Positions 1 to 11,024 of a stretch of DNA of 64,000 bases are shown piece after piece. Source of the DNA: Orychophragmus violaceus (Eukaryota > Streptophyta > Magnoliopsida > Brassicales > Brassicaceae); NCBI GenBank assembly GCA_030180135.1, contig CM058231.1:47254235-47318234 (forward strand). The letters run 5' to 3'. The translations under genes and the position numbers were made by a program. Every line of letters starts with the position of its first letter. The first letter of the stretch is position 1. The notes under the pieces were generated by a model. The model was not told the DNA's origin, made no database searches, and saw only the letters and a program-made list of their open reading frames with translations.

Positions 1-160
1 TTAGATTGAAGATAGAATGAAGTGAGAATGAAGAGAGAGAGTAAGAGAGATAGCAAGTTTGAGAAGTAGAACTCTCAATGTGTTATTAACTAATGAAGTA
101 CAAGGTATATATAAGCATTACAAGTAGGTTAAGCAAGTGTGAATGGACCAATGGCTTTTA
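1..160. other. Unassigned AT-rich flank
   Basis: A GA-rich stretch (positions 10-60) followed by unique-looking sequence. It lies beyond the point where the Athila protease reading stops being recognisable. No gene is seen. Confidence 0.4.
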
Positions 161-255
161 GGTGAGATGTTGGTGAGATGTTGGTGATATGTTGGTGAGA
201 TGTTGGTGAGAGTTTGGTGAGATATTGGTGAGAGTTTGGTGAGAGTTTGGTGAGA
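161..255. repeat. 11-bp minisatellite
   Basis: About eight tandem copies of an 11-base unit, GGTGAGATGTT, with variants such as GGTGAGAGTTT and GGTGATATGTT. The array ends in a partial GGTGAGA. It directly adjoins the 3' end of the recognisable Athila protease on the minus strand, so it marks where that retrotransposon fragment breaks off. Confidence 0.85.
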
Positions 256-2400
256 CCAAGGTGATCTCCAATTCAATATGAGGTTCACACTTGAACCAAG
301 ATCGCACAATGATCTCTCAAATTTGTCTCTGGAGATCAAACAATCCATAACAGAGCTCCATGGATCCTTAAGTTTCTCTAGAATCCTTCCATGAATCACA
401 TCACTTCATACCTCAGATATCATCATAACATCCTCTTCTTCAGTCATGTTGCTCATAAGCATGTCCTTCAAGCATCGCTTTACCACTGATGTAGTCATGA
501 TGGCATCAGTTAGAGGAACTTCAATCAGAACCTTGTTTATCATAACCTTGCATTTAGCCATCTGAAGCTTGTACCTTGACTTCCTGGGGTTCTTTGAGAA
601 AGGAACCTTCGGTTTATAAATTTGATTGTCTGCAGTTTTGAGCTTCTCTATATCTGATGTCTGTGTTTAGCCTTTGCGTCGATCGATATGGGGGTTGTGT
701 CGATCGACACTGGGTTCATAAGTCTACTCTTTCATCTGCTTTTCAGCTTTGTCAACCTTATCTGCATCAACCAAGATCGTTTTTAGATCAGCATCTACTC
801 CGCCAGAGCTCGAAACTACTTTTTGAGGGGTCTTGCATAGATCGACATTAGAGATGCATCGATCGACATATACCTTTGTTGACTCGTCCTTCTCATTTGC
901 ACCGAGAAAGATCGTCATTCTGTTGTCCTTTGTTCCGTCGTTAGGACTCGAAATATCCTCAAAATCCCCTTGCATCAACCCATTCCGGAGTCTCGTCTTT
1001 GAATTCCTCCAGCTCGACGAGTTCATCAACTTTCACACCCTTTTTCAGCACAGGAACAACCTTCTTACCACTTCTCAACGTGATTTCATTGCATTGATAC
1101 TTCAGATTAGCATATGTCCTTCCAGGAAGGACTCCAGCTTTCCTTTTCACAGACCTAGCAGTTTGTGCAACCTGAATATCCAATTTATTGACATGGGTGT
1201 TTAGAGCTTTGAACTTACCATTCAAATCAGTGTACAAAGCATTGATATTGCCTTTACAGTCCACTGTGATCTTATGCTGACCCTATAGAATCTGCTCTAG
1301 CATCGATTTCATCTCAGTATGCTCGTTTGGTGGAGGAGGGGTCTGATAGAATGACGAACCATAATTTACGCTGAAATTGTTGTTGCCAAAGTTGTTGTTG
1401 TTATTGTTTTTCTGGAAAGGCTTCTAGTCCTAAGGCATGGAGACATATCCAGACGAGTGTTGATTACCTGTGAAGGTACTCCTCTGAACAGTCCTGTTGT
1501 AGCCACCTCTGCCTTGTTGATTTCCAAACCTTTGACCCTGAAAACCAGTCTCACCAATGTAGTTCACATCCTCTTCATCGCAGTACTCCTCAGCCTCAAA
1601 TGCCTTAACCTCTGCAGCAAATTGGACTTGCTTCTTATTCACCAGAATGTTATGAACTGAGTCCAATATCTTATTCAGCTCAGCGATCTGCTTTCCATAT
1701 GCGCTCCCAGCTTGTGTCTACCTCTCAAAATATGCATTCTTAGTGCTATTGCTAGACTCCAAGTTCTCAATCAGCATATAAGCTTCCTATGGATATATCG
1801 TGTTGAAGTTTCCATTGCTCGCAGCATCGAGAGCCATCTTGTACCTCCAATCTACACCTCTAGAGAAGGTACCCAACAACTGAACCTCAGAGAAACCATG
1901 ATGTGGACAATCCCTTTGGTACGCCATGAAACGCACCCAAGCAGCCTTGAATGCCTCAGTAGGTCTCGAAGTGAACTGAGAAATGTTGGTTCTCAATTCC
2001 TCTGATCTCGCATCATCGTAGAAGTTCTGCATGAAAGACTTTTTGGTGTCATCCCAATTGGTAAGAGATCCAGTAGGCAACTGCTTCTACCAATAAGATG
2101 TATCTCCAGCAAGTGAATGTGGGAAGAGCTTGCAAAACAATAAATCATAGCTGACCCCATTGTGCTTCATGCTAGTCACCAAATCCTTAAATCTCTCGAT
2201 ATGGTCCATGGGATGCTTATGAGGAAGACCATGAAACTGATGGTGTCCGACATCTTCAGTTCAAAATTGTTCACTTGAGTCGGAGGAGGTCTGATCCCAG
2301 ACCTATTTGCATTGAACTCATCAGGTTTGTAGCAATAACTGAGTTTCCTTCCTCTCGAGAACTGCGCTTGTACCTGCGCATATGCAACAGAGGTATGCGA
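256..2400 (-). pseudogene. Athila-type gag-protease remnant
   Basis: Read on the minus strand from about 2400 down, this is a decayed Ty3/gypsy gag followed by protease. The capsid-like part (about 2080-1790) contains SFMQNFYDDARSEELR and FKAAWVRFMAYQRDCP, the usual retrotransposon gag block. The linker at about 620-430 (PKVPFSKNPRKSR, then LKDMLMSN) and the protease start at about 380-290 (EKLKDP, then CDLGSSVNLI, matching the DLGASIN motif of Athila proteases) follow in order. Several stops and frame changes interrupt it, so it is not functional. Reverse transcriptase and everything downstream are missing. Confidence 0.75.
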
Positions 2401-2439
2401 AGAAGATGATCTCCTCCGATGGAGATTTAAAAGAAAGGG

Positions 2440-2526
2440 TGGTGATGGTCTCTAAACAAGTCAGTGTTGTTCTACAAAATAAGATTCCAGAGAAGCTTCC
2501 AGATCCATGAGTAGGTCAAATAAAAT
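2440..2526 (+). pseudogene. Athila protease start fragment, plus strand
   Basis: In the plus frame this short piece reads VVLQNKIPEKLPDP and then a stop. That resembles the conserved block just before the Athila protease active site. It is opposite in orientation to the gag remnant on its left and directly precedes an LTR that lies on its right. This points to a rearranged junction rather than an intact element. Confidence 0.5.
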
Positions 2527-2528
2527 CT

Positions 2529-3694
2529 AAGTATGGGGGAGTTGATATATCATGGTTTTTACGGGTTCTCAAGCCATGATATAGGTCTTTCTCTAGAGTC
2601 TTTTGGTTGTTTTTGGATTCGTTTGAGTCCTTTACAGGTTTAGATACGTTTGAAGTATATTTGGAGATTATGGAGCACTTCATAGCCTTAGAAGATTTCA
2701 TGCCGAATAGATGAAGTTGGAGACGATATTTTGATACGGTGTCGATCGACACTACTCTGGTGTTGGTTGACACCGAGCCCGATGAGAGATATCTCGCGAG
2801 TTTTCAAGACTTTTGGAGATTTTCATAAAGGCCCAGAAGTTACCATTATTTACAAAGAAGCCCCAATCGTGTTTTAGACTATAATTAGGTTTTCTAAGTC
2901 ATTGTATAGCTTCCACTTTATTTTACATTCAACGAGATTTGAGCTTTTTGGGGTTGATCTTGTGCTTCGACACAGAAGCTTTGAACCCATGTTTCTTTTA
3001 CTCTTCTAGTTTATTGAGTTTTCTATTCATTATGGTTATTGTTATGATTGCCATGTCTAAGTAGTTCTCTAGTTAGGTTTAGGGATTCTCATTAGGGGTT
3101 TCATGGAATTTCAGGGTAATTGGTTAATTGTGATTCATAACTTCTAGTTCTTTATCTAGGTTGTTCTTAATGTTTGATCTTAACTGGTCACGTAGATTAT
3201 TGATATTAGGTTGACTAGCGCAGCGAGAGTTGGATAATCTGCTAGAAAAGAACCTAGGTTAGAAATTTGTCTATTTGCAAAGAGATTTGGTTTAGGGAAA
3301 TTGTGAACGAAAAGAACCTGAAATTAATGCATGTTTATAACTCTAGGATCGCAAAGAGATTTGGATTCTAGGTTGCCAGACATAGTTAATATTCGCAAAG
3401 AAAGTTTTTTGTTATAAACTTATGTTTCGAGTTCTTGAACATCGATAATTTGGATTCCCGATTGATTGATATTCCTGATTTCCTGAGAACTTCCATAGAC
3501 CTGACGCTTTCACTTATTGATCTTACACCAATTTACTTACTTGCATTGCTATTTCATTCACCACATATTACCTAGCTTAATTTGATAACTGATAATTTAT
3601 TTAGTAATCTGATATCCTTTATTTGATACCCTAAGTACTACAATCGATACACTGTGCCCTTGGAGTTATATCTTAGGGATAACTTTGACCTATC
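2529..3694 (+). repeat. Athila-type LTR with polypurine tract
   Basis: A purine tract (AAGTATGGGGGAGT, 2529-2542) is followed by an LTR starting TGATATATCATGG at 2543 and ending GACCTATCA at 3694. The terminal bases match those of the Athila LTRs at 53852-55027 and 57760-58951. The adjacent polypurine tract marks it as a 3' LTR of a plus-strand element, yet the sequence to its left carries gag on the minus strand. A palindrome TGTCGATCGACA lies at 2740-2751. Confidence 0.8.
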
Positions 3695-3699
3695 ATGCA

Positions 3700-4422
3700 C
3701 TAAGTAAATAAGATGATTCACAACAAACACTTGCTACTACCTATAAGTAAAAGGGAACGAGTAAGAGAGCAAATAGCAATAAAGGCCACAAAGAAGTGGT
3801 GGAAAGTGAGCATAATGAAGAGGTTAACATAACCCTGATCAAACAGAATAAAGAACCCGAGGCCAAGCCATAGATCCCCTCCAATGTTGAGATCCCAAAG
3901 ATGCTTGGATTCATCCCATTTGAAGGAAAAAAGTACCCACATTTTTTAATGTTTGTAAGAGCTTGGCTTGCTCGGCTGTGTGAAAACATTCTTCTGCAAC
4001 ATAGGTCTTAAAATTTATTTGCATGCCCATTGAAGCTTACCAAACCCAGACATACCAATTCCTAGCATCTTTGACAGCGACCTTCTACAAGTTTGAGGAA
4101 GTAGAGCAATCAGAACAAGGGTATGAATTCATAGAGTTTAAAGTTGGGAGGAGCTCTTATAGAATGTCCATAAACAAGATTAGTGAGCTCTTTGGGTTCG
4201 ACGAATAATTAACAATCTGGGACAAGATTTTTAACTTCCCAAATGATGAACTTCAATGGTTGTGGGAAACAATTGCTTCAGGGGACTACAAACTTGGGGT
4301 TGTGAAAGGAGATTGCATTCGCCATACACCAATCTGATATGTTCACAAGGCACTACCTCACACCATTACTTGCAAGAAGATATGCAGGTCATGTGACTGT
4401 AGGAGATATGTTGCTAGTATAC
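3700..4422 (+). pseudogene. Athila ORF1-type pseudogene, 5' part
   Basis: The plus frames read pieces such as KMLGFIPFEGKKYPHFL and RAWLARLCENILLQHRS. From 4023 an open stretch follows with YQFLASLTATFYKFEE and SINKISELFGFDE. The pattern of a hydrophobic FL-x-F strand followed by L-x-x-L-FGF is typical of the Athila ORF1 family, whose function is not established. Stops and frame changes make it a pseudogene. It is cut at 4422 by insertion of the N element and continues at 41207. The TSD TATAC (4418-4422) is repeated at 41202-41206. Confidence 0.7.
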
Positions 4423-5039
4423 TGATACAGCCTCAGAATCACACTATTGCTAAACCACTTGATGATCAGATAATTCCTAAGCCAAACTTGCGGAAGATGG
4501 ATTGAAGGTAGAGGTGGTGGTGTAACTTATGATTGACTCTCTCAACCAGTGAGTTTGATTGACTCTCTCAACCTAAGAACAAGCTATCTGAATCACTCAA
4601 ATAGATTGATATGAAACTCCTAAGATCAAGGTGAATCACTCACAATATTCAGAGAAGGAATACTTCACAAAGAACACAAACTTTGGAAGAAAAACAGAAT
4701 ATTTCTATTAATTTTAACATGGTTGAAAAGGGTGATTTACAAGGAATTCGAATCTGAGCTTTTATAGGCTCATAGATAACGGTCTAAAATAGATAATACA
4801 AGAAAAGAATCGAAAAATATGTAGAAGAGAGTCGTTGGTGCATTGATGAAGGTATCTTGGCCAAATAAGGGAAATGAGGTTTCTTTGAGTCTTGACAGCT
4901 TGGGTGAGAATCCAAGGCTCCTTGGGGTGTCCAAGTTCACTGAGAATGTATTCAGAAAGTGTATATGCTGATCAGAATAGAGCTGTTGGGATCTGATCTC
5001 CTTTGGCTCCAAATTTGGCAAGTATGACTTGTTGAGATT
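4423..5039 (-). repeat. N element left LTR, first part
   Basis: This matches the right LTR (40184-40800) almost base for base and is the 3' LTR in the element's own sense. It contains a minus-strand TATA-like CTATAAAAG at about 4757-4767. The Tat element is inserted at 5040, and the LTR resumes at about 36383. Confidence 0.9.
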
Positions 5040-5578
5040 TGTAAGATCTTAACTCGGTCTATCCAAAGATAGCAAGAGTTTTAGGGTTGAAATTTAGGGA
5101 TTCTAAAAGAAGAATTAATGAACACGGTGAGAGTTAGGAAATTAGGGTTTATAACCGGTGTTTCCGAGATGGAAGCCGGTAAAGGAGAATTGAATAAGTC
5201 GCCGGAGAGATTTTAGGTTAAATTCGCTCTAAAGTCTCTCAGGCTCAAAGTAATAAGAAAAGCGTATTCCTTTATTGATTTACCGAGTTCCCTTTTATAG
5301 GGTTACAAGTCGGTTTAACATATAAGGAAAATAGAAGATAAATATGAATATTTCCTAAACTCTCGGCTTTATCTTGATATGGAATATTTCCAATTTCTCG
5401 ATGTCGTCGCGCGGCGCCTTTGTCTTAACACCTTCTGAACCCTAATGTAAACCGGTTAGCCCGAGTTCGGTTTAACCTAAGTTTTACCGCCTTGGGCTTT
5501 ATTTCCGACTTTCCATTCTGGGCCGACCTAAACTCATGAATAGGCCTTCTTAGGAAAGTGCAAATCTTGACTCCAACA
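5040..5578 (-). repeat. Tat element 3' LTR
   Basis: On the plus strand it runs from TGTAAGATCTTAACTCGG to GACTCCAACA. On the minus strand a TATA box CTATAAAAG lies at about 5292-5300. The copy at 35853 is nearly identical, which suggests a fairly young insertion. Confidence 0.9.
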
Positions 5579-5600
5579 ATAAGCCCCCCCCCCCCAGTGT
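5579..5600 (-). other. Tat polypurine tract
   Basis: On the minus strand a run of eleven G residues (C11 on the plus strand at 5584-5594) followed by CTTAT lies directly before the 3' LTR. This is the position of the plus-strand DNA primer of an LTR retrotransposon. Confidence 0.75.
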
Positions 5601-5888
5601 GGCGACTTGAATTCATGTCGGCATTACGAGGAGTTAACTTACGGTTTAACAAATGATTTTCATAGGCCCATATTTGTCGTCCGGCGAACTCTATTTTTCT
5701 TTAGGCCCACATTCTTATCGGGCGGATCTGACTTGACTCGGACCGGTAATAAATTGAGTAAATGGTTTAGAACCGATGGAGGTTTGATGAAACCGGAATT
5801 GATTCTCGGTTCAATCATCGGATAGGCGTGATACACGAAGCGTCGCCTAGGTAATGATGTGCCTCGATTTCTGCGCCGTCATTTTCAC

Positions 5889-5897
5889 TATAAATAG
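5889..5897 (+). promoter_or_regulatory. TATA box for the antisense ORF
   Basis: TATAAATAG in a CAC-TATAAATAG-TCCCTCC context, 190 bases before the plus-strand ATG at 6079. It is opposite in strand to the Tat gag-pol promoter in the LTR. It is a good consensus plant TATA box, and a pyrimidine-rich stretch follows where an initiator would be expected. Use is inferred, not shown. Confidence 0.6.
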
Positions 5898-6078
5898 TCC
5901 CTCCCTACTCCTTACTTCCTCATTTCGCTCAAGTGAAGAAGTTTCGAAAGGTAATCTTCTCTCTGTCGTATTTATTTTCCGGCTGTCTCTCCGCCGTTGC
6001 TCCGCCTTGTGTTCTTAGGATTTTTTAGATCAAAACATTTCTTGTTGTTTGTGTTCTTCATCCGTTCTTCCGCGAATC

Positions 6079-7160
6079 ATGTCTCTGATCCGTTGTTCAT
6101 CGAGCAAAGACAAAAAAATCGTTTCAGTCTCGTCCGCGGAAGACTCATCAAGTCGTCGATCTACTTCTTCTGCTTCCACATCTTCGAGCACTTCGTCTGA
6201 CTTGAGGAGCCGTCCTGCTCATTTTGAGATTGGAGAACTCCGGCATCGCTGCGAGACGTCACGTCAAACCGATGCTGCCGAGAATTCAGGTCGAGAAGAC
6301 TCTACCATTCCGCAGCTACGAGACTCCGACGGTGATGAGGACGCCATCGATACTGATCAAGACGGTTTCTATGGAAATGCCCCTTCTCTTGCATTGTCTG
6401 GTGGTCCTAGAGAGTTGTATGATAACGTCTTTGGGACCCGATCTAATGCAGAGTCGGTTAGGTCTACGCTTCGAGGTTGTGGAGCAGACCCGAAGATTAA
6501 AGTTATTATTCCCTTCCCGCTTGACCGTCCTTGGAGTCCTCCGCCTGGCTACATGACCCTATACGAATCATACTTTATTAACACCAATTCTGGGGGTTGT
6601 CGCTGCTGGTTTCCGCTACCTGACTTGCTAGTCTCGTACTGCTATGGCCGCGAAATTGCCATTTCCCAGCTTTCGGCTGTCGCGGTTCGCCACATGGTCT
6701 GTCTCTTAATGCTAGGCGCTGAAGTCGGTGTTACAATAACTGTGAACATCTTTGAAGAAATGACGTCGATCAACGCTATGAAGACCAGTCCGGGATGCTT
6801 CGCGGTCAAGTTCAAAAGCGGCAATCGCATATTGATAGATGCCCCTAAGAATATCAATCACTGGCAGAGATATTATTTTTTTGTCGAAATTTCTTCGTTA
6901 GTCGTCCCTGATGAGCACAGGGAACTTGTCAGGACGTCTTGGAACACAAATCTTGGTAGATGTCGTTCCAAATTTGCCGTCATTCACATGTGATGATTTA
7001 CTTAATTCTTTTTTGTTATTGCAGTGCATCATCCTTTTCTCAAGCCATACCCTACCAACTACTTCCCAATCCTTGAGGAGATCCAATCTCTTGGCCTCCG
7101 CAAGTGGTCGGACCTTTCTCGGGATCGTATAACCAGGACGCTTCCGCAAATATCCAAAGG
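6079..7160 (+). CDS. Tat antisense ORF (aORF), 3'-truncated
   Basis: An open frame runs from ATG 6079 to 6990 on the strand opposite to pol. It encodes a Ser-rich N-terminus (about residues 5-50), an acidic segment, and then a conserved globular part with PPGYMTLYESYF, CWFPLPDLLVSYC, IAISQLSAVAVRHMV and MLGAEVGV. This resembles the plant transposon protein found between pol and the 3' LTR of Tat elements. The frame probably continues by splicing from a GT at 6955 to an AG at 7024, because the next stretch reads HHPFLKPYPTNYFPILEEI and WSDLSRDRI to about 7155. There it collides with the truncated integrase, so the 3' exons are lost. Its function is unknown in the family. Confidence 0.6.
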
Positions 7161-7165
7161 TTCGT

Positions 7166-8167
7166 TTACCGTTTTACCGATTTACCGTTGATCTCGGTAT
7201 GATGCGGCATGAGAGTCCGGCGGAGAGTGTAAATATTAGCTTCTGCTGGTACCATTGCTTCTTTGCCAAATGCTAAGGAGAATGGGGTAGCTCCCGTCGC
7301 GCTTCGAGGGGTCGTTCTATTCGACCAGAGGACACCATCTAGCTCGTCAGCCCATACGCCTTTTTTGCTCTCAAGGCGCTTTTTGATGCCGGCAATGATG
7401 GTTTTATTTATAGCTTCTGCTTGTCCATTTCCCTGAGGATACCTTGGTGTCGACTTGCTAAGACGTATATCCCACTTCTTGCAGAACCCTTCGAATAGGT
7501 TCGAGGTAAATTGCGACCCGTTGTCTGTGACGATTTCATAAGGCAACCCAAAACGGCATATGATGTATTTCCAAACAAAGTTCTGGACCTGGACATCGTG
7601 GATGGCGACGTAAGCTTTGGCCTCTACCCACTTTGTGAAGTAGTCGGTCATGATAAGCAGGAAACGCTTTTGATTGGATAATGGTAATGGTCCAACGATG
7701 TCCATTGCCCATCTCATGAATGGATAAGCCGCGGTCGAAGTTGTGAGCAGTTCCGTGGGCCGATGTATGAATGGTGCGTGACGCTGACACTTTTCACACT
7801 TGTTGGAATAGGTCTCGCAATCGGCTATCATAGTCGGCCAATAGTGCCCGTTTAGCTTGATTTTGAGGGCGAGAGACCTGCCTCCGAAGTGGTTGCCGCA
7901 TACTCCATAGTGCGTTTCCTCGAGAACTCGACTTACTTCATCCCCGTGTATGCATCTGAGGAGGATTTTGTTAGCCGAGTATTTGTAAAGGATACCGTTA
8001 TGGATGGTGTATCGTGCACTTCTGACTTTAAGTCGTCGCGTTGCCCATTTGTCTTCCGGAAGCTTTCCTTCTGTTAAATATGCTCTTATTTCATGTCGCC
8101 AATCTTCATTGTCGTCTGTTAAGAAAGCAACGAGGTCGGTATTTTTCGCTTGAACGTTAAGGCACAT
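7166..8167 (-). pseudogene. Tat integrase, C-terminally truncated
   Basis: A minus-strand open frame of 333 codons. It has the zinc-binding HHCC region (HYGVCGNHFGG, later CEKCQRH) and the DDE catalytic core: D in MDIVGPLPLS, D in TDNGSQFTS and E in QAEAINKTI. Integrase inserts the cDNA into the genome. The C-terminal part after RRTLMPHHTEIN is replaced by a few unrelated codons and a stop, exactly where the antisense ORF breaks off. A deletion therefore joined the 3' end of pol to the antisense ORF. Confidence 0.85.
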
Positions 8168-8705
8168 GTCGTCCTCGTCACTTTGTTGGATCGTATTGCT
8201 AGGTTCTTCCTGACCGCTTTGGGGGGGAGGGATGCTCGGTTCGTGGATTGTTTCTACCGGGATTCATCGATAGAGATCGGGATTCGATGCAAGTGCATCT
8301 GCTGGGGCATTTTCTTTCCTCGGTATCTGGACGATATCAAAGAACTCGAAAGGAACTGGTGAGCTCTAATGCCGTCTTCCGATAAGCCTCCATTCGCTCG
8401 TTTTTAGCTTCATAGTCTCCATTGATTTGGTTTGCGACAAGCATGGAGTCGCAATGGGCCAAAAGATGTCGTACTCCGATTTCTCTGGCTAGCCTGAGGC
8501 CGGCTAATAAAGCTTTGTACTCGGCTGTGTTGTTAGACGCCGTGAAACCCAACTTGAATGACTGTTCTAATATCTCGCCGGTTGGTGATATGAGACGTAT
8601 CCCTATCCCGGCTCCTTTTTTGGATGAAGCCCCATCGACGAACAGTTTCCAATTCTTGTCTTCTATCTCGGTACCAACATCCAATTCAGGTGATAATTCT
8701 ACAAG
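8168..8705 (-). pseudogene. Tat second (archaeal-type-like) RNase H
   Basis: The minus strand reads WKLFVDGASSKKGAG (first Asp), NNTAEYKALLAGL (Glu), LAHCDSMLVANQI (Asp) and, after a one-base frame change near 8345, IPRKENAPADALA (last Asp). These are the residues of an active RNase H. It follows the usual gypsy RNase H, which fits the dual RNase H of Tat elements. A TGA near 8266 lies between it and the integrase frame. Its 5' edge is the copia C insertion at 8711, and the frame resumes at 23959. Confidence 0.8.
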
Positions 8706-8710
8706 GAAAT

Positions 8711-9325
8711 TGTTGGATCGTTTAGTGTTTCCTGATTCAATTCTCAATTGATTCATCCTACTAAACATGCAGATCTAGGTTCTCTTATTTAGAAACTTAA
8801 TGGATCTCACCTGTTACCTTTTTGTGCAGCGGAATGAGGAGGTAATGGTCAGAGATCAGCAGAACCACCAAGAGATGGATCCTCCAAAGGCTCACACACG
8901 CACGCTCGGGAATTGGCTGCTAGACCAGACAGAGAGGAGGCGCAGAGACTGAGAAAAAATTAGAGAGCTTTAGGTCAAGTTTTATTCATTAAAACTCCCT
9001 TTAGTTCTCATGGGCTTTTGGGCCCAATTCTCAGTTCTGATTAAATCCCATGGATTTAATCAGGCCCTTTATACTCTCTAAGTACCGTAAATGCCTAGCA
9101 CTTTTACCGTACTTCTGCTAAACCGTTCCTTCGTATTTTCCCGTTAGCTTAGGCGTGTGACCCATATGGGATCATATAATAAAGGCAATAAGTCCAAGAC
9201 TTATAGATCATGAGCGGACTCTAGCAAGCCATCATGACCCCCAGTATTATATGACTTATGTCTGATCATTGACATACTCTTACGTTCTAGAGACAGTACA
9301 GAGATTGCTGGACATAATTCCAACA
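8711..9325 (-). repeat. Copia C 3' LTR
   Basis: A 615-bp LTR, seemingly identical to 23339-23953. Read on the minus strand it starts TGTTGGAATTATGTCC and ends AACGATCCAACA. The purine tract CAAGTGGGAGAT abuts its start at 9326-9337. Confidence 0.95.
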
Positions 9326-9343
9326 ATCTCCCACTTGAACTAG

Positions 9344-9983
9344 TGTTGGAATTGTGTCCAGTAATCTCGGTACTGTCTCTAGAAAGTAAGAGTATGTCAA
9401 TGATCAGACATAAGTCATATAATTCTGGGGGTCATGATGGCTTGCTAGAGTCCGCTCATGATCTATAAGTCTTGGACTTATTGCCTTTATTATATGATCC
9501 CATATGGGTCACACGCCTAAGCTAACAGGAAAATGTGTTGGAACGGCTTAGCAGAAGTACGGTAAAAGTGCCAGGCATTTGTCGTACTTAGAGAGAGATT
9601 AATGGGTCTGATTAAATCTAAGGGATTTAATCAGATTGGTATTTGGGCCCAAAAGCCCAAAAGGAAATAGACAAGTTTTATAAATAAAACTTAAGTCTGA
9701 ATCTCCTTCTAACCCTAGCCCCCTCTGCGATTTCTCTCTCTCTCCCTGCGCCTCCTCTCTCTTGGTCTAGCAGCCTTCTTCCTGCTTGGTGTGCGTGTGT
9801 GAACCTCTGGAGGAGTTATCACTTGGTGGCTCTGCTGATCTCTGACCTGTTCTTCATATTTCCGCTGCACAAAAAGGTAACAGGTGAGATCTATTAAGTT
9901 TCTAATCAAGAGAACCTAGATCTGCATGTTTAGGACTGTTGAATCTGAGAATTGAATCTGGATTAACACTAAACATTCCTTCA
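9344..9983 (+). repeat. Copia B 5' LTR
   Basis: A 640-bp LTR from TGTTGGAATTGTGTCC to AACATTCCTTCA. A TATA box TATAAATA lies at 9680-9687. Two good splice donors, AAAAAG-GTAACA (about 9876) and ACAG-GTGAGA (about 9884), lie near its 3' end. It differs from the 3' LTR at two single bases and in one short cluster near 9858-9878. Confidence 0.95.
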
Positions 9984-9984
9984 G

Positions 9985-9997
9985 TGGTATCAGAGCC
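9985..9997 (+). other. Primer-binding site, initiator tRNA-Met
   Basis: TGGTATCAGAGCC, one base after the 5' LTR. It is the standard complement of the 3' end of plant initiator tRNA-Met used by Ty1/copia elements. Confidence 0.9.
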
Positions 9998-10145
9998 ATT
10001 GGTTCTGTGGTTTTTCTTGTTTAGAATCATGTTTAGGATTGTTTAAGAAGTGTTTTGAATCAATCTACTGATAAGAGAAATCACTTAAGCAACAAGGAAT
10101 TGAAACCTAAACATATTTGAAATCGCAAAAACCAAGCTATATGAC

Positions 10146-10510
10146 TTGGATTGCGATCGGCCGAGTGTTGAACCGATCGGCCAAGCCGATCGCATGTATC
10201 GATCACGGATCGATAGCATGGATCGCGTTGGCCGGTCGGATCGATCGACCGTGAGGCGCAAGGCAGATGCTTGCATCGCGTCTTGCCCGTCCCGCGTGAC
10301 CGAGAGCTGTCCCGATCGACTTGGCGATCGACCGTGAAGCCAATCGTCCCGCCTCGCGTGTGTTGCTGTCCCGATCGCTCGGCGATCGTGTGAAGCCAAC
10401 GACCCGACTCAACGATCACGCTCCCGTCCCGATCACAAGCCGAGCTCGTCCCGATCATGAGGCTTGCGGCTGTCCGGATCATGCACGATCGCGGTCATGC
10501 TTGCGGCCGT
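10146..10510. repeat. GATCG-rich, CpG-rich leader tract of copia B
   Basis: A dense run of CGATCG, GATCG and CCGATC words with much higher CpG content than the AT-rich leader around it. Equivalent tracts occur at the same place in copia C (22775-23160) and, shorter, in copia E (27765-27910), but the word order differs between copies. Its role is unknown. Confidence 0.75.
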
Positions 10511-11024
10511 GACCTAATTGGTCGTTTTCGGTTTGGCTCGAACCGGTTTCGGTTAGGCTTGTGGTGGTTCGGTTTAAGACAATTAAAAACTTAATCGTCT
10601 TGGTTTAATAAACAGACTTAATAAATTTATTAAGTTCTGGTTAAACCGGGATAAGAAATCCAATGTCGAAATAATTATTGGATTTAGTGCCTAAACCAGG
10701 ATTTTCTAATTTGATTTGGTTGGACCAAATAAATTGAGAAAATCCGGTTTAGTAAATAACCGGTTGACAATTGTGGTCATCGTAGTAATTAATTTTGGTT
10801 AGACCAATTTTAATGAACCAGACCGGTTATGTCATTTAATTGGACAATTGGGTTATGTCTTGGACATGGACCAATTCTTGGGCCTCGGGCCAAGAAGTTA
10901 AAACAATTGGGCCAATTATTTGAGTCTTTTCTTCAGATTAATTTAAAATTTAATTTGAAAAATTATAAAAATCGATTTTAAATTAATAAGTTTCCGAAAT
11001 TTTGAAATTAGAAAGTTTCTTAAA

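Noticed and set aside
161..255. CRISPR-like array
   Set aside because: The units are 11 bases with no spacers. It is a simple minisatellite, and the DNA is plant nuclear.
9985..9997. A tRNA gene
   Set aside because: The match to initiator tRNA-Met is limited to the 3' end complement next to an LTR. It is a primer-binding site, and no cloverleaf is present.
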